DNA of 64,000 bases from Herbaspirillum sp. meg3 (lineage in GTDB: Bacteria > Pseudomonadota > Gammaproteobacteria > Burkholderiales > Burkholderiaceae_D). The stretch is from positions 3,348,001 to 3,412,000 of the forward strand of contig NZ_CP022736.1 of NCBI RefSeq assembly GCF_002257565.1, read 5' to 3'. A program made the position numbers and the translations under genes. This document shows, in pieces, positions 25,697-34,590 of this stretch (position 1 is its first letter; each line of letters begins with the position of its first letter). The notes below the pieces were generated by a model. The model saw only the letters and a program-made list of their open reading frames with translations, searched no databases and was not told where the DNA came from.

Positions 25697-27393
25697 CCAC
25701 CTTACTCAACCTGCTCTCTGCATTGGCCTTGCTGGTATGGGGCACCCACATCGTGCGCACCGACGTGCTGCGCGTGTACGGCGCGCAGCTGCGCCGCGTT
25801 TTAAGCACCAGTATCAAACGCCGCAGTCTTGCCTTCCTGGCCGGCGTCGGTGTGACAAGCCTGGTGCAGAGCAGCAATGCTACCGCCGTGATCGTCTGCT
25901 CTTTTGTTGCTCAAGGGTTAGTCAGTCTGACGCCGGCGCTGACGATCATGCTCGGTGCGGATGTCGGCACGGCGTTGATGACGGGCGTATTGAGTTTTGA
26001 TTTGTCGTGGATTTCTCCGCTATTGATTTTCGGCGGCGTGGTGGTGTATCTGTCGCGCCGTCACACGTCGATCGGACGTATGGCGCGTGCCGTGATCGGC
26101 CTTGGCCTGATCTTGCTAGCGCTGGAAATGATCACTGCCGCCACGCGTCCGATGATCCAGGGCGCGGGCATCAAAGTGCTGTTCTCGACGCTGACGGGCG
26201 ACATCATTCTGGATGCGCTGATCGGCGCCGTATTTGCCATGCTGACCTACTCCAGCCTTGCAGCCGTGCTGCTGGCAGCGACATTGGCGACATCCGGCAT
26301 CATTTCGCTGAAGGTGGCGTTGTGCCTGGTCATCGGCGCCAATCTGGGCAGCGGCATCCTGGCCTTGCTGACGGCAGCCAGCCAGAATGTGGCCGGACGG
26401 CGTGTGGCGCTGGGCAGTATGCTGTTCCGCCTCTCCGGTGCGATTGTGGTGCTGCCCTTCATCAATTATCTGGAAGTGTGGATCAGCCTGCTGACCAAAG
26501 ACTTGCGCTTCGGCGTGGTCGCTTTCCACGTCATTTACAACACCGTGCGTTGCGGCCTGCTGTTACCGCTGGTCGATCCGATGGCGCGTCTTTGCACACG
26601 TCTGCTGCCGGAGTTGCATAAGGATGACGACGCGACTATCGCCGCGCGCCATCTCGATCCGGCAGCCATCGATACACCGTCGCTCGCGCTGGCAAACGCG
26701 TCGCGTGAAGTGCTGCGTATTGGCGACCTGATTGAAAAAATGTTGCTGAGCCTGCTGCCGGTCATCCGCAACAATGATCAATTGCGCGCACAGCAAATCC
26801 GCAAACTCGACGACGATGTCGACAAACTCTACACGGCTGTAAAGATGTATCTGGCACGGGTGTCGCGTGAAGAGCTGAACGACAAGGAAGTGCGCCGCTG
26901 GACCGATATCGTCACGCTGACCATCAATCTGGAACAGGCCGGCGACATCATCGAACGTATCGTCAAGGGAATTGAGAGCAAGAAGATTGCGCCACAGCGC
27001 ACCTTCTCCGACGCCGGCATGACGGAAGTCTGCGAAATGCACACACGTCTGGTGGCAAGCTTGCAGCTGGGCTTATCCGTCTTCCTTGATGGCGACCTCA
27101 AGAGCGCGCAAAAACTGTTGGCCGAGAAAGAAGCTTTCCGCGATCTCGAACGCGCTTATTCGAAGACTCACCTTATTCGCCTGGCTGGCGAGACGCAGCA
27201 AAGCATCGAAACCAGTTCGCTGCATCTGGATCTGATCAGCGACATGCGCCGCATGCATTCGCTGTTCTGCTCAACTGCCTATGCAGTGCTGGACGAGGCA
27301 GGCATGCTGCGCAAGAGCCGCATGAACATCGGCGACGATCCGGTGGTGGTGCAGGAGCGCCAGGAGTTCGGCGACTACTCGCACCCTCCTTGA
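25693..27393 (+). CDS. Na/Pi cotransporter family protein with PhoU-like tail
   Basis: A 566-residue membrane protein. Two inverted Na/Pi cotransporter repeats carry the QSSNATAVI (about 57-65) and TYSSLAAVLLA (about 186-196) motifs over roughly eight membrane segments. From about residue 340 there is a soluble PhoU-like helical domain. The E. coli relative YjbB exports phosphate. As the last gene of the operon it could remove phosphate freed by the HAD enzyme (inference). Confidence 0.87.
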   Translation: MTTLLNLLSALALLVWGTHIVRTDVLRVYGAQLRRVLSTSIKRRSLAFLAGVGVTSLVQSSNATAVIVCSFVAQGLVSLTPALTIMLGADVGTALMTGVLSFDLSWISPLLIFGGVVVYLSRRHTSIGRMARAVIGLGLILLALEMITAATRPMIQGAGIKVLFSTLTGDIILDALIGAVFAMLTYSSLAAVLLAATLATSGIISLKVALCLVIGANLGSGILALLTAASQNVAGRRVALGSMLFRLSGAIVVLPFINYLEVWISLLTKDLRFGVVAFHVIYNTVRCGLLLPLVDPMARLCTRLLPELHKDDDATIAARHLDPAAIDTPSLALANASREVLRIGDLIEKMLLSLLPVIRNNDQLRAQQIRKLDDDVDKLYTAVKMYLARVSREELNDKEVRRWTDIVTLTINLEQAGDIIERIVKGIESKKIAPQRTFSDAGMTEVCEMHTRLVASLQLGLSVFLDGDLKSAQKLLAEKEAFRDLERAYSKTHLIRLAGETQQSIETSSLHLDLISDMRRMHSLFCSTAYAVLDEAGMLRKSRMNIGDDPVVVQERQEFGDYSHPP

Positions 27394-27441
27394 GCGCATG
27401 GCAAGCCGGGGCCATCCTGCGCTTGCCACGGGTCGCGCATG

Positions 27442-28284
27442 TCAGGCGCCGATCCGGCGCCACGCGTGTTCATTCGTCTTCAGCCATTGTGCCGCCAGAT
27501 GACGGTTGTCATCGTCGTCCGGATGGAATCCCGGTCGGAAATATTGCATCAAAGGCAGACTCATGCACCATACGCTGCCTTTCCTGCCAAACAGGAAGGT
27601 CGCTGCCGACCACCAGGTCGACGGTTTGAACAAGCTACCGGTGCGCCATAGATTGCTCGCTGTCTGCAGAGCGGCCTCCAGCACAAACATCAACACGACA
27701 TAGACGTACCACAACTGGCGTCGCGCATAACCGCCGCCGAGCGCCCGATACAGATCGAAAGCAACGGCCTTGTGCTCGATTTCCTCGGAGGCATGCCAGC
27801 GCCACAAGGTCTGCATGTTCTGCTCGGCAGCGTCGAACAGATCCGGATGACGCAAGGTGATGTCGGCGAACACGGCGGTGAAATGTTCATAAGCAATGGT
27901 AACGGCCAGTAAATTCAGGGGGTGCAATTTTTTCTTTTTGGTCCACTCGATACGCCGGCGCGCCCAATGCTGCCAATGGTTGACCATCCCATCCTCTTCG
28001 AGGCGGGTGTTATAGACATGATGCAGATGGCGATGCGACGCCTCCTGGCCGATGAACTGCCGTATGAGCTCGCGCAGCGGCTCCCGATCGGGCTCTTCCG
28101 TCAGAATCGCGCTCCCCGCCCGGACTGCATCGATGAAAAATTGTTCGCCCGCAGGAAAACTCATCGATAGCGCGTTGTAATACATGCTGCGGAAGGCGTC
28201 GCCGCCGTGCCAATGGCGCGGAAATCCGTTTTTCAGATCGACGTCGAGCTTGCGCACAAGCATGTCGGTACGGGAATTTGTCAT
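27442..28284 (-). CDS. Metal-dependent hydrolase family protein (PF10118-like)
   Basis: A 280-residue protein with HWHGGD near the start, FIGQEASHRHLHHVYN (about 85-100), AYEHFTAVFAD and WRWHASEEIEHKAVAFDLY. The spaced Glu/His pairs (E..H, E.EH) look like a carboxylate-bridged di-metal centre, as in the annotated predicted metal-dependent hydrolases. One hydrophobic segment (YVYVVLMFVLEAAL) suggests membrane association. Divergent from a TetR gene, its likely repressor. Reaction unknown. Confidence 0.78.
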   Translation of the reverse strand: MTNSRTDMLVRKLDVDLKNGFPRHWHGGDAFRSMYYNALSMSFPAGEQFFIDAVRAGSAILTEEPDREPLRELIRQFIGQEASHRHLHHVYNTRLEEDGMVNHWQHWARRRIEWTKKKKLHPLNLLAVTIAYEHFTAVFADITLRHPDLFDAAEQNMQTLWRWHASEEIEHKAVAFDLYRALGGGYARRQLWYVYVVLMFVLEAALQTASNLWRTGSLFKPSTWWSAATFLFGRKGSVWCMSLPLMQYFRPGFHPDDDDNRHLAAQWLKTNEHAWRRIGA

Positions 28285-28307
28285 GATGAAAACCTTGCGT
28301 GCCGTGG

Positions 28308-28323
28308 ATAATGTGAGCATTAT
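28308..28323. promoter_or_regulatory. Candidate TetR operator
   Basis: Dyad ataatg-tgag-cattat in the 88-bp gap between the divergent hydrolase and TetR genes. Confidence 0.5.
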
Positions 28324-28372
28324 TCAGTTTTTGGCGAGACGCCTCAACTCGCTTGCTGCTCAGTTTTCCAGC

Positions 28373-29017
28373 ATGATCATGACAAACAAGCCACCTACCC
28401 CGACAAGCGCAGAGATCATGCGCAAGCTGCCCACCCAGGAACGGGCGCAGCGCACCATCGAGACCATTTTCGACGCCACTGCTCAGATTATCGATGAACA
28501 CGGCGAAGCCGGACTCACGACTAACAAGATCGCCCAGAAGGCCGGTTTTTCGATCGGCACGCTGTATCAGTATTTTCCGACCAAGGAAGCGGTGCTGCTG
28601 GCGATGATCCAGCGCGGCCGGCGGCAGGCGATGGACGAGATGCAAAGCATGCTGGCCAGCGCCGTCCAGGCCGGTGTCGATCCGCAACAGATCATTCGCG
28701 AACGCTTGCACATGCTGATCGAGAATTTCGGCGCAGGAGGCGTTTTCAAGCGCTCCATGATCCGCATGGCGTGGCGCATGGATCATCACGAAAACGTCAT
28801 GCAAGCGCTGCGCGAGGGCGCTGAACACATCGCGCTGGCGCTGAGCCAGTTGCAATCCCCCGCCATGCGCACGCCCAATGCGGCCAGCATTTTCATTCTG
28901 ACCCGCGCCGTGATGGGAACGCTGCGCAGCGCCTCGCTGGAAAACTCTCCGCTGCTGGGCACCCAGCTGTTCGAGGACGAACTGGTGATCCTGGTCTGGG
29001 GAATATTGAAGGCGTAA
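28373..29017 (+). CDS. TetR/AcrR-family regulator
   Basis: A 214-residue repressor. The N-terminal HTH is ERAQRTIETIFDATAQIIDEHGEAGLTTNKIAQKAGFSIGTLYQYFPTKEAVLLAM (about 22-75), followed by an all-helical ligand domain. Start at 28373 or 28379 (MIMTNKPP); the longer frame back to 28184 would run through the hydrolase gene. Divergent arrangement and the dyad at 28308 suggest control of the hydrolase gene. Confidence 0.87.
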   Translation: MIMTNKPPTPTSAEIMRKLPTQERAQRTIETIFDATAQIIDEHGEAGLTTNKIAQKAGFSIGTLYQYFPTKEAVLLAMIQRGRRQAMDEMQSMLASAVQAGVDPQQIIRERLHMLIENFGAGGVFKRSMIRMAWRMDHHENVMQALREGAEHIALALSQLQSPAMRTPNAASIFILTRAVMGTLRSASLENSPLLGTQLFEDELVILVWGILKA

Positions 29018-29046
29018 AAAAAGACCGTCGCTTGCTGCCGACGGTC
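29016..29046 (-). terminator. Terminator of the BamE-like gene
   Basis: Stem gaccgtcg / cgacggtc with an 8-nt loop and seven T on the minus strand. It lies directly past the TetR stop, so it may serve both convergent genes. Confidence 0.85.
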
Positions 29047-29064
29047 CGCCTTCAATGACCTGAA

Positions 29065-29577
29065 TCAATGACCTGAAATCTCCGAAATCGACATGCGCAC
29101 GACCTTGCCGGTCTCCATGTCGAAATGGACGTTGAAGAGTCGCTCTTCATGTACGTGCAGGTATTTCCAATCCCACACTTCTTCCTGCTTGCGGGCAAAC
29201 GGCACCACGGTGCGTGGGCGCCCGAGCATGTTGCGCACTTCGTCGCGGGTCATGCCCTTTTGCACCTTATCGAAGTTTTCGTCCGTCAACACCTGTTGAT
29301 ATTCCGACAATTTTCCATCCGCTCCGATACGGAACATCCAGGTGCGGACGCCTTGCGGCCCTTTCGGGTATTCCAGAATCCGTTCACCACTCTCCTCGCG
29401 TACGCTGTCGGGCTGTCCCATCACGCCACGTACGTCCGCCTCGGTCGAGACGCCTATATTCAACTTATCCAAGCCAAACTCCTGTATGGGATTGCCATTG
29501 CGATCACATCCCAGCCCCAGCAACGCCGCGCAAGCGGCCATGCACCACGCCAATACCTTGTTTCTCATCATTGCCAT
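29065..29577 (-). CDS. BamE/SmpA-OmlA-domain lipoprotein-like protein
   Basis: A 170-residue protein with a short hydrophobic leader ending LLGLGC (Cys24), a plausible though imperfect lipobox. It has two BamE-like repeats (about 43-85, IGVSTEADVRGVMGQPDSV; about 110-165, VQKGMTRDEVRNMLGRPRTVV ... WDWKYLHVHEERLFNVHFD). The double repeat differs from core BamE, which is shorter with one domain. Likely an outer-membrane-anchored accessory protein (inference). Divergent from the DUF3460 gene. Confidence 0.75.
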   Translation of the reverse strand: MAMMRNKVLAWCMAACAALLGLGCDRNGNPIQEFGLDKLNIGVSTEADVRGVMGQPDSVREESGERILEYPKGPQGVRTWMFRIGADGKLSEYQQVLTDENFDKVQKGMTRDEVRNMLGRPRTVVPFARKQEEVWDWKYLHVHEERLFNVHFDMETGKVVRMSISEISGH

Positions 29578-29650
29578 CTTTGATTCTCGGGCTTCAAGAC
29601 AGGGTAGAATAGCGCCTATTAGCCAGTTAATAAGAATTTCAGGAAAAATC

Positions 29651-29857
29651 ATGCCACTCTTCAAACTTTTCAAATCCTACGAATCCGAAGCGACTAAATT
29701 CATCGCCGAACTCAAGGAAAAGAATCCGAAACTGGAAGAGCAGCAACGCGCCGGCCGGGCCCTGTTGTGGGACAAGGCTCCGCTGGATCTGGACAAGACC
29801 GCACGCGACAAGGAATCCCGCGTTCAGCAACAGCCTTACGTCTATCAAAATCACTAA
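29651..29857 (+). CDS. DUF3460 family small protein
   Basis: A 68-residue protein (MPLFKLFKSYESEATKFI...). The tryptophan in RALLWDKAPLDLD and the Tyr-rich C-terminus PYVYQNH are typical of DUF3460, a small family of betaproteobacteria of unknown function. AGGAAA lies 7 bp before the ATG. It ends 9 bp before scpA, so it is probably in the same transcript. Confidence 0.8.
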   Translation: MPLFKLFKSYESEATKFIAELKEKNPKLEEQQRAGRALLWDKAPLDLDKTARDKESRVQQQPYVYQNH

Positions 29858-29866
29858 TTCGTCAGC

Positions 29867-30742
29867 ATGATCGAAAACGCCGGGAGTCAAGGTAATCAAT
29901 CCTCCGACGCAGCAGAACTGACGGTGGCAGGCCAGCCGGACACGACGCCGGATGTGGTCGATGGCGTTGCTTTCGCCAAGCTTTATGGCGAGCCGCTGTT
30001 CAAGCTGCCGACAGATCTGTACATCCCCCCTGATGCACTCGAAGTGTTCCTGGAAGCTTTCCAGGGCCCACTGGATCTGTTGCTGTATCTGATCCGCAAG
30101 CAAAACTTCAATATTCTCGACATCCCGATGGCGCAGGTGACCCTGCAATATCTGGAATACGTGGAACAGATCCGCAAGCACAACCTAGAACTGGCTGCAG
30201 AATATCTGCTCATGGCCGCGATGTTGATCGAGATCAAATCGCGCATGCTGCTGCCGGTCAAAAAGGCCGACACCGGTGATGAGGCGGAAGATCCCCGCGC
30301 CGAACTGGTGCGCCGCCTGCTCGAGTACGAGCAAATGAAACTGGCTGCGCAAGAACTCGACTCGCTGCCGCAAGTCGGCCGCGATTATGTGCGCACTCAG
30401 GTGTATGTCGAACAAACCGTGGTGACCCGCTGGCCGGACGTCAATCTCGACGATCTCCAGTCTGTCTGGGCCGACATCATGCGGCGTGCAAAACTGACTG
30501 CCCACCATCACATCAGCCGTGAAGAACTGTCCGTGCGCGAGCATATGACGGGTATTCTGCGTCGTCTGCAATCGGCGCGCTTTGTCGAGTTCGCCGACTT
30601 GTTCGACCCGATGCGCGGCGTACCGGTGGTCGTGGTCAACTTCATCGCCCTGCTCGAACTAGCCAAGGAAACGCTGATCGAGATCACCCAGGCCGAAGCC
30701 TTTGCACCGATTTACGTGCGGCTGTCGTATTCTCCGAGCTGA
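29867..30742 (+). CDS. scpA: Segregation and condensation protein A
   Basis: A 291-residue kleisin that bridges SMC heads in the chromosome condensin complex. FQGPLDLLLYLIRKQNFNILDIPMAQVTLQYLEYV (about 64-98) and EYLLMAAMLIEIKSRMLLP (about 107-125) are the diagnostic N-terminal segments; the C-terminal winged helix (FVEFADLFDPMRGVPVVVVNFIALLELAKE) is intact. No scpB gene follows, as the next gene is panC. Confidence 0.94.
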   Translation: MIENAGSQGNQSSDAAELTVAGQPDTTPDVVDGVAFAKLYGEPLFKLPTDLYIPPDALEVFLEAFQGPLDLLLYLIRKQNFNILDIPMAQVTLQYLEYVEQIRKHNLELAAEYLLMAAMLIEIKSRMLLPVKKADTGDEAEDPRAELVRRLLEYEQMKLAAQELDSLPQVGRDYVRTQVYVEQTVVTRWPDVNLDDLQSVWADIMRRAKLTAHHHISREELSVREHMTGILRRLQSARFVEFADLFDPMRGVPVVVVNFIALLELAKETLIEITQAEAFAPIYVRLSYSPS

Positions 30743-30822
30743 TTTTTCAGCTCGCTGAATCTGGCTCCTGGCATCTGGTATCTGCCCAGTCCGCCTCCGC
30801 ACCCTACTCAAAGAAACACAAC

Positions 30823-31662
30823 ATGAAAATCATCTCGTCCATCGAAGAACTGCGCGACCAACTGCGTGGCCAGCTGCGCACAGCATTCGTCCCGACCATG
30901 GGTAATCTGCACGAAGGCCATCTCTCGCTGATGCGCCTGGCGCGCACACATGGTGATCCGGTGGTGGCGTCGATTTTCGTGAATCGTTTGCAGTTCGGGC
31001 CGAATGAGGATTTTGACAAATATCCTCGCACTTTCCAGGCCGACGTCGAGAAGCTTGAAAAGGAAGGTGTCTACGTCTTGTTCGCGCCAACCGAAAAAGA
31101 TCTCTATCCGGAGCCGCAGGAATACCGCGTGCAACCGCCGGACGACCTCGGCAATATTCTTGAAGGCGAGTTCCGTCCGGGCTTTTTTACCGGTGTGACG
31201 ACGGTGGTGTTGAAGCTGTTTTCCTGCGTGCAGCCGCGCGTTGCCGTCTTCGGCAAGAAGGATTATCAGCAGTTGATGATCGTGCGCAACATGGCGCGCC
31301 AGTTCGCCCTGCCGACCGAAATCATCGCCGCCGAAACCTGGCGTGCAGACGATGGCCTGGCGCTGTCGTCGCGCAACGGCTATCTCTCGACCGACGAACG
31401 TGCCGAAGCACCAGCACTCTACAAAGTACTCAATCAGGTTGCCGATGAAGTGCGTGGCGGCCATCTCGACGTGCTTCAGCTTGAGCGCAAAGCCATGGAT
31501 GCATTGGCCCAGCGCGGCTGGCAGCCGGACTATATTTCGATCCGCAAACGCATGGATCTGCAAGCACCGTCGGCCGACGATCTGGCGCAAGGTGAAAAGC
31601 TGGTCGTTGTCGCCGCTGCAAAACTCGGCAAGACCCGCCTGATCGACAATCTGGAAATCTGA
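30823..31662 (+). CDS. panC: Pantothenate synthetase
   Basis: A 279-residue ATP-dependent ligase joining pantoate and beta-alanine. FVPTMGNLHEGHLSLMR contains the HxGH-type ATP motif (His-Glu-Gly-His), SIFVNRLQFGPNEDFDKYPRTF is the pantoate site, and GLALSSRNGYLS the KMSKS-like region. It overlaps btuF by one base (TGATG). Confidence 0.96.
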   Translation: MKIISSIEELRDQLRGQLRTAFVPTMGNLHEGHLSLMRLARTHGDPVVASIFVNRLQFGPNEDFDKYPRTFQADVEKLEKEGVYVLFAPTEKDLYPEPQEYRVQPPDDLGNILEGEFRPGFFTGVTTVVLKLFSCVQPRVAVFGKKDYQQLMIVRNMARQFALPTEIIAAETWRADDGLALSSRNGYLSTDERAEAPALYKVLNQVADEVRGGHLDVLQLERKAMDALAQRGWQPDYISIRKRMDLQAPSADDLAQGEKLVVVAAAKLGKTRLIDNLEI

Positions 31663-32597
31663 TGCGTCGCTGGCTCGCAGCGACGCTGATACCGCTGTTC
31701 TGCGTCAGCAGCGCTGCCGCCAATATTGCATCTGCGACCGGCATCACCGTCAAGGACGATTACGGCGACGACATCCACCTGGAACGCCCCGCCCGCCGTA
31801 TCGTCAGTTTGTCGCCACACACCACGGAGTTGCTCTACGCCGCCGGTGCCGGGCCGTATGTCGTGGGCGTCAGCCACTACAGCAATTATCCGCCGCAAGC
31901 GCTGCAAGTCGCATCAGTGGGCCGCATCAGCGCCGTCGACATTGAAAAAATCCTCACCCTTAAACCTGATCTGATTGTTGCCTGGCACAGCGGCAATGCG
32001 GCAGCGCAATTGCAGAAATTGCGCTCCTTCGGCTTACCCGTATTTGAAAGCCAGCCGGCAGACTATGCAACGATTGCGACCTCGCTTGAACGGCTTGCAG
32101 CGCTCAGCGGAACAGAGAACATAGGCAACAAGGCGGCCGCTGATTTCCGTGCACGCTGGCAAGGATTGACCAGAACGTACCGGGATCGGCAAGTGGTCAG
32201 CGTGTTCTACCAAATCTGGGGGCAGCCGTTAATGACGCTCAATGGTCAGCATATGGTATCGGCCGTATTGCGTACTTGCGGTGGGAGCAACATCTTTGCC
32301 GATCTGCCGCAACTGGCTCCGCACGTCAGCCTGGAAGCGGTGATTGCAGCCGATCCCGACGCGATTCTTGCACCCGACGACGCCAAAGACCATCCGCTGG
32401 ACGACTGGCGCCGGTTTGGCAAGATGAAAGCAGTGAGCGCCAATACCCTCTTCACCGTCAACGCAGACTGGCTTAACCGGCCGGGGCCGCGCATTCTCGA
32501 TGCGACGGCACAAGTCTGTGAATTTCTGGATCAGGTTCGCACCAAACGTTCGAAGACATCACCCTCACTCCCCCAACCGGCCAAGCCCGCCAAATAG
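31662..32597 (+). CDS. btuF: Cobalamin-binding periplasmic protein BtuF-like
   Basis: A 311-residue helical-backbone binding protein of the BtuF/FhuD class with an N-terminal signal sequence (about 1-22). The opening PARRIVSLSPHTTELLYAAGAGPYVVGVSHYSNYPPQA and LKPDLIVAWHSGN are typical of BtuF. Its probable transporter partners, btuC and btuD, lie 2 kb away on the opposite strand, separated by a chemoreceptor gene. Translationally coupled to panC. A siderophore ligand is less likely given the cobalamin riboswitch in front of the btuBCD genes. Confidence 0.83.
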   Translation: MRRWLAATLIPLFCVSSAAANIASATGITVKDDYGDDIHLERPARRIVSLSPHTTELLYAAGAGPYVVGVSHYSNYPPQALQVASVGRISAVDIEKILTLKPDLIVAWHSGNAAAQLQKLRSFGLPVFESQPADYATIATSLERLAALSGTENIGNKAAADFRARWQGLTRTYRDRQVVSVFYQIWGQPLMTLNGQHMVSAVLRTCGGSNIFADLPQLAPHVSLEAVIAADPDAILAPDDAKDHPLDDWRRFGKMKAVSANTLFTVNADWLNRPGPRILDATAQVCEFLDQVRTKRSKTSPSLPQPAKPAK

Positions 32598-32670
32598 GTG
32601 CCGGCTTCACGTCGACAACTTCCGCAACGCCCTCCATCACACTCGAAAAGCATCCTACTTTTCAGTATCT

Positions 32671-32691
32671 CTCGAATTTATTCGAGTTTTT
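32671..32691 (+). terminator. Weak terminator after btuF
   Basis: 7-bp stem ctcgaat / attcgag with tt loop, followed by ttttt. It is 73 bp past the btuF stop. Confidence 0.5.
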
Positions 32692-32828
32692 CCAAGTAAA
32701 AATATTTTCAATTTGACAAGTTTATGCGGCATTGCATAGGATCAATTTCATCTTTTGCGTAGCGTCTCTCATTGCCCGTTAGGCAGGACGGTCAATGTCC
32801 TTCCATCGTTGTACTCCGGAGATGATCC

Positions 32829-34544
32829 ATGAAAACATCCAATCTGAAAATCGGCGTGCGCCTGTATCTGGGTTTCGGCGCGTTAGCGTCTTTGCTCGTG
32901 ATCATCATCGCCGTTGCCTACCTCAATTTTTTTCGACTCAAGGAAGCGAACGACTGGAACGAGCATACACACAAGGTGGTCGCTGCCGTCGACGGCAGCT
33001 TGCTGTCTCTGATCAACATGGAAACCGGACAGCGTGGCTTTGCCCTGACCGGCAAGGATGCATCGCTGGAGCCGCTTGCTGCGGGACAACAATCCTTCAA
33101 CAAGGAAATGGCGCGTGCCAAAGAACTGACCAGCGACAACCCGCAGCAGCAAGAACGTATCAGCAAACTGCTTGATCTTCAGCGTCAATGGATGGATACC
33201 GCTGTGACGCCATCCATTACCATGCGCCGCGAAAACTCAGAAAGCAGCATCGCGAAAGTCATCGGCTTTGAGCAGGCAGCAAAAGGCAAGACGCTGATGG
33301 ATAGCATGCGGCAGATTTTCAGCGACATGAAAGGTGCAGAAACCAGTTTGATGAGCGAGCGCTCACAAGCCGTCAGCTCACTCACATTGATCACTACGGC
33401 GACGCTTCTTACCGGTGGCGTCATCGGCGTATTGGCCGCCATGATTCTGGCTTACTGGCTCAAACACAACATCACTCGTCCCCTCGCTGCTGCAGTCAGA
33501 ATCGCGCAAACCGTTGCCGCCGGTGATCTGACCTCTTCTATTCCACCTTCGGGTAAAGACGAAACCGGCCAGTTGCTGCTTGCCCTCAAGGACATGAACG
33601 ACAATCTGCTCAAGATTGTCGGTGAAGTTCGCCAGAGCACTGAGACGATCGCCACAGCCTCGGGTCAGATTGCGCAAGGAAATCTCGATCTCTCCAGTCG
33701 CACCGAACAACAGGCCAGCTCGCTGGCGGAAACTGCTGCGTCCACACGAGCGCTGACATCAACAGTCAAAAGCAATGCCGAAAACTCCGAAGAGGCCAGC
33801 CGTCTGGCGAACTCAGCTTCCGAAATTGCCATTCGCGGCGGCGCCGTCGTTGCTCAGGTCATTGAGACCATGGACTCAATCAATACCTCCGCACGCAAGA
33901 TCGTCGACATCATCAGCGTCATTGACGGCATCGCTTTTCAGACCAATATCCTCGCACTAAACGCCGCGGTAGAGGCTGCGCGTGCCGGTGAGCAAGGTCG
34001 TGGCTTCGCTGTCGTGGCGTCGGAAGTACGCAGCCTGGCGCAACGCTCCGCCACGGCGGCCAAAGAAATCAAAGGTCTGATTGACGATTCGGTGGAAAAA
34101 GTCGCTTCCGGCAGCAAACTGGTCGAACAGGCCGGCGCCACCATGAATGAAGTGGTTGAAAGCGTACGCAGTGTCACCGGCATCGTTTCAGAAATTTCTG
34201 CTGCCAGCAGGGAGCAAAGCAGCGGCATCGAACAAGTCAACAACACCATCGGGCAGATGGACGAAGTCACTCAGCAAAATGCCGCGCTGGTGGAAGAAGC
34301 GGCTGCCGCAGCGAAATCTCTGGAGGACCAGGCCCAGAATCTGTCGCGTGTGGTCAGTGTCTTCAAGTTGACCGAACAGACCCGTCTCGCAGCGCCGATA
34401 CACAAATCCCTGTTGCGTCACAAGCCGTCAACCGCCGCCAGCACAACCGTGAAGCATCTGCCGGCCAGACCTCAGCCAGCGCAATTGACTCACAGGCCAC
34501 AGACTCCGGCAACTTCTGACGGCAACGACTGGGAAACATTCTAA
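32829..34544 (+). CDS. Methyl-accepting chemotaxis protein
   Basis: A 571-residue chemoreceptor. TM1 is about 12-33 (GFGALASLLVIIIAVAYLNFF). The periplasmic part (34-185) carries the CHASE3-like METGQRGFALTG motif, and TM2 is about 188-212. A HAMP domain follows, then the signalling domain with hairpin tip VIDGIAFQTNILALNAAVEAARAGEQGRGFAVVASEVRSLAQRSA. The C-terminus DWETF is a NWETF-type CheR/CheB tether after a proline-rich linker. Ligand unknown. Confidence 0.94.
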   Translation: MKTSNLKIGVRLYLGFGALASLLVIIIAVAYLNFFRLKEANDWNEHTHKVVAAVDGSLLSLINMETGQRGFALTGKDASLEPLAAGQQSFNKEMARAKELTSDNPQQQERISKLLDLQRQWMDTAVTPSITMRRENSESSIAKVIGFEQAAKGKTLMDSMRQIFSDMKGAETSLMSERSQAVSSLTLITTATLLTGGVIGVLAAMILAYWLKHNITRPLAAAVRIAQTVAAGDLTSSIPPSGKDETGQLLLALKDMNDNLLKIVGEVRQSTETIATASGQIAQGNLDLSSRTEQQASSLAETAASTRALTSTVKSNAENSEEASRLANSASEIAIRGGAVVAQVIETMDSINTSARKIVDIISVIDGIAFQTNILALNAAVEAARAGEQGRGFAVVASEVRSLAQRSATAAKEIKGLIDDSVEKVASGSKLVEQAGATMNEVVESVRSVTGIVSEISAASREQSSGIEQVNNTIGQMDEVTQQNAALVEEAAAAAKSLEDQAQNLSRVVSVFKLTEQTRLAAPIHKSLLRHKPSTAASTTVKHLPARPQPAQLTHRPQTPATSDGNDWETF

Positions 34545-34590
34545 TCAAAACGGGATGCGCGCCCGGGCCTGTCAACAGGCTCCAGCCCAC

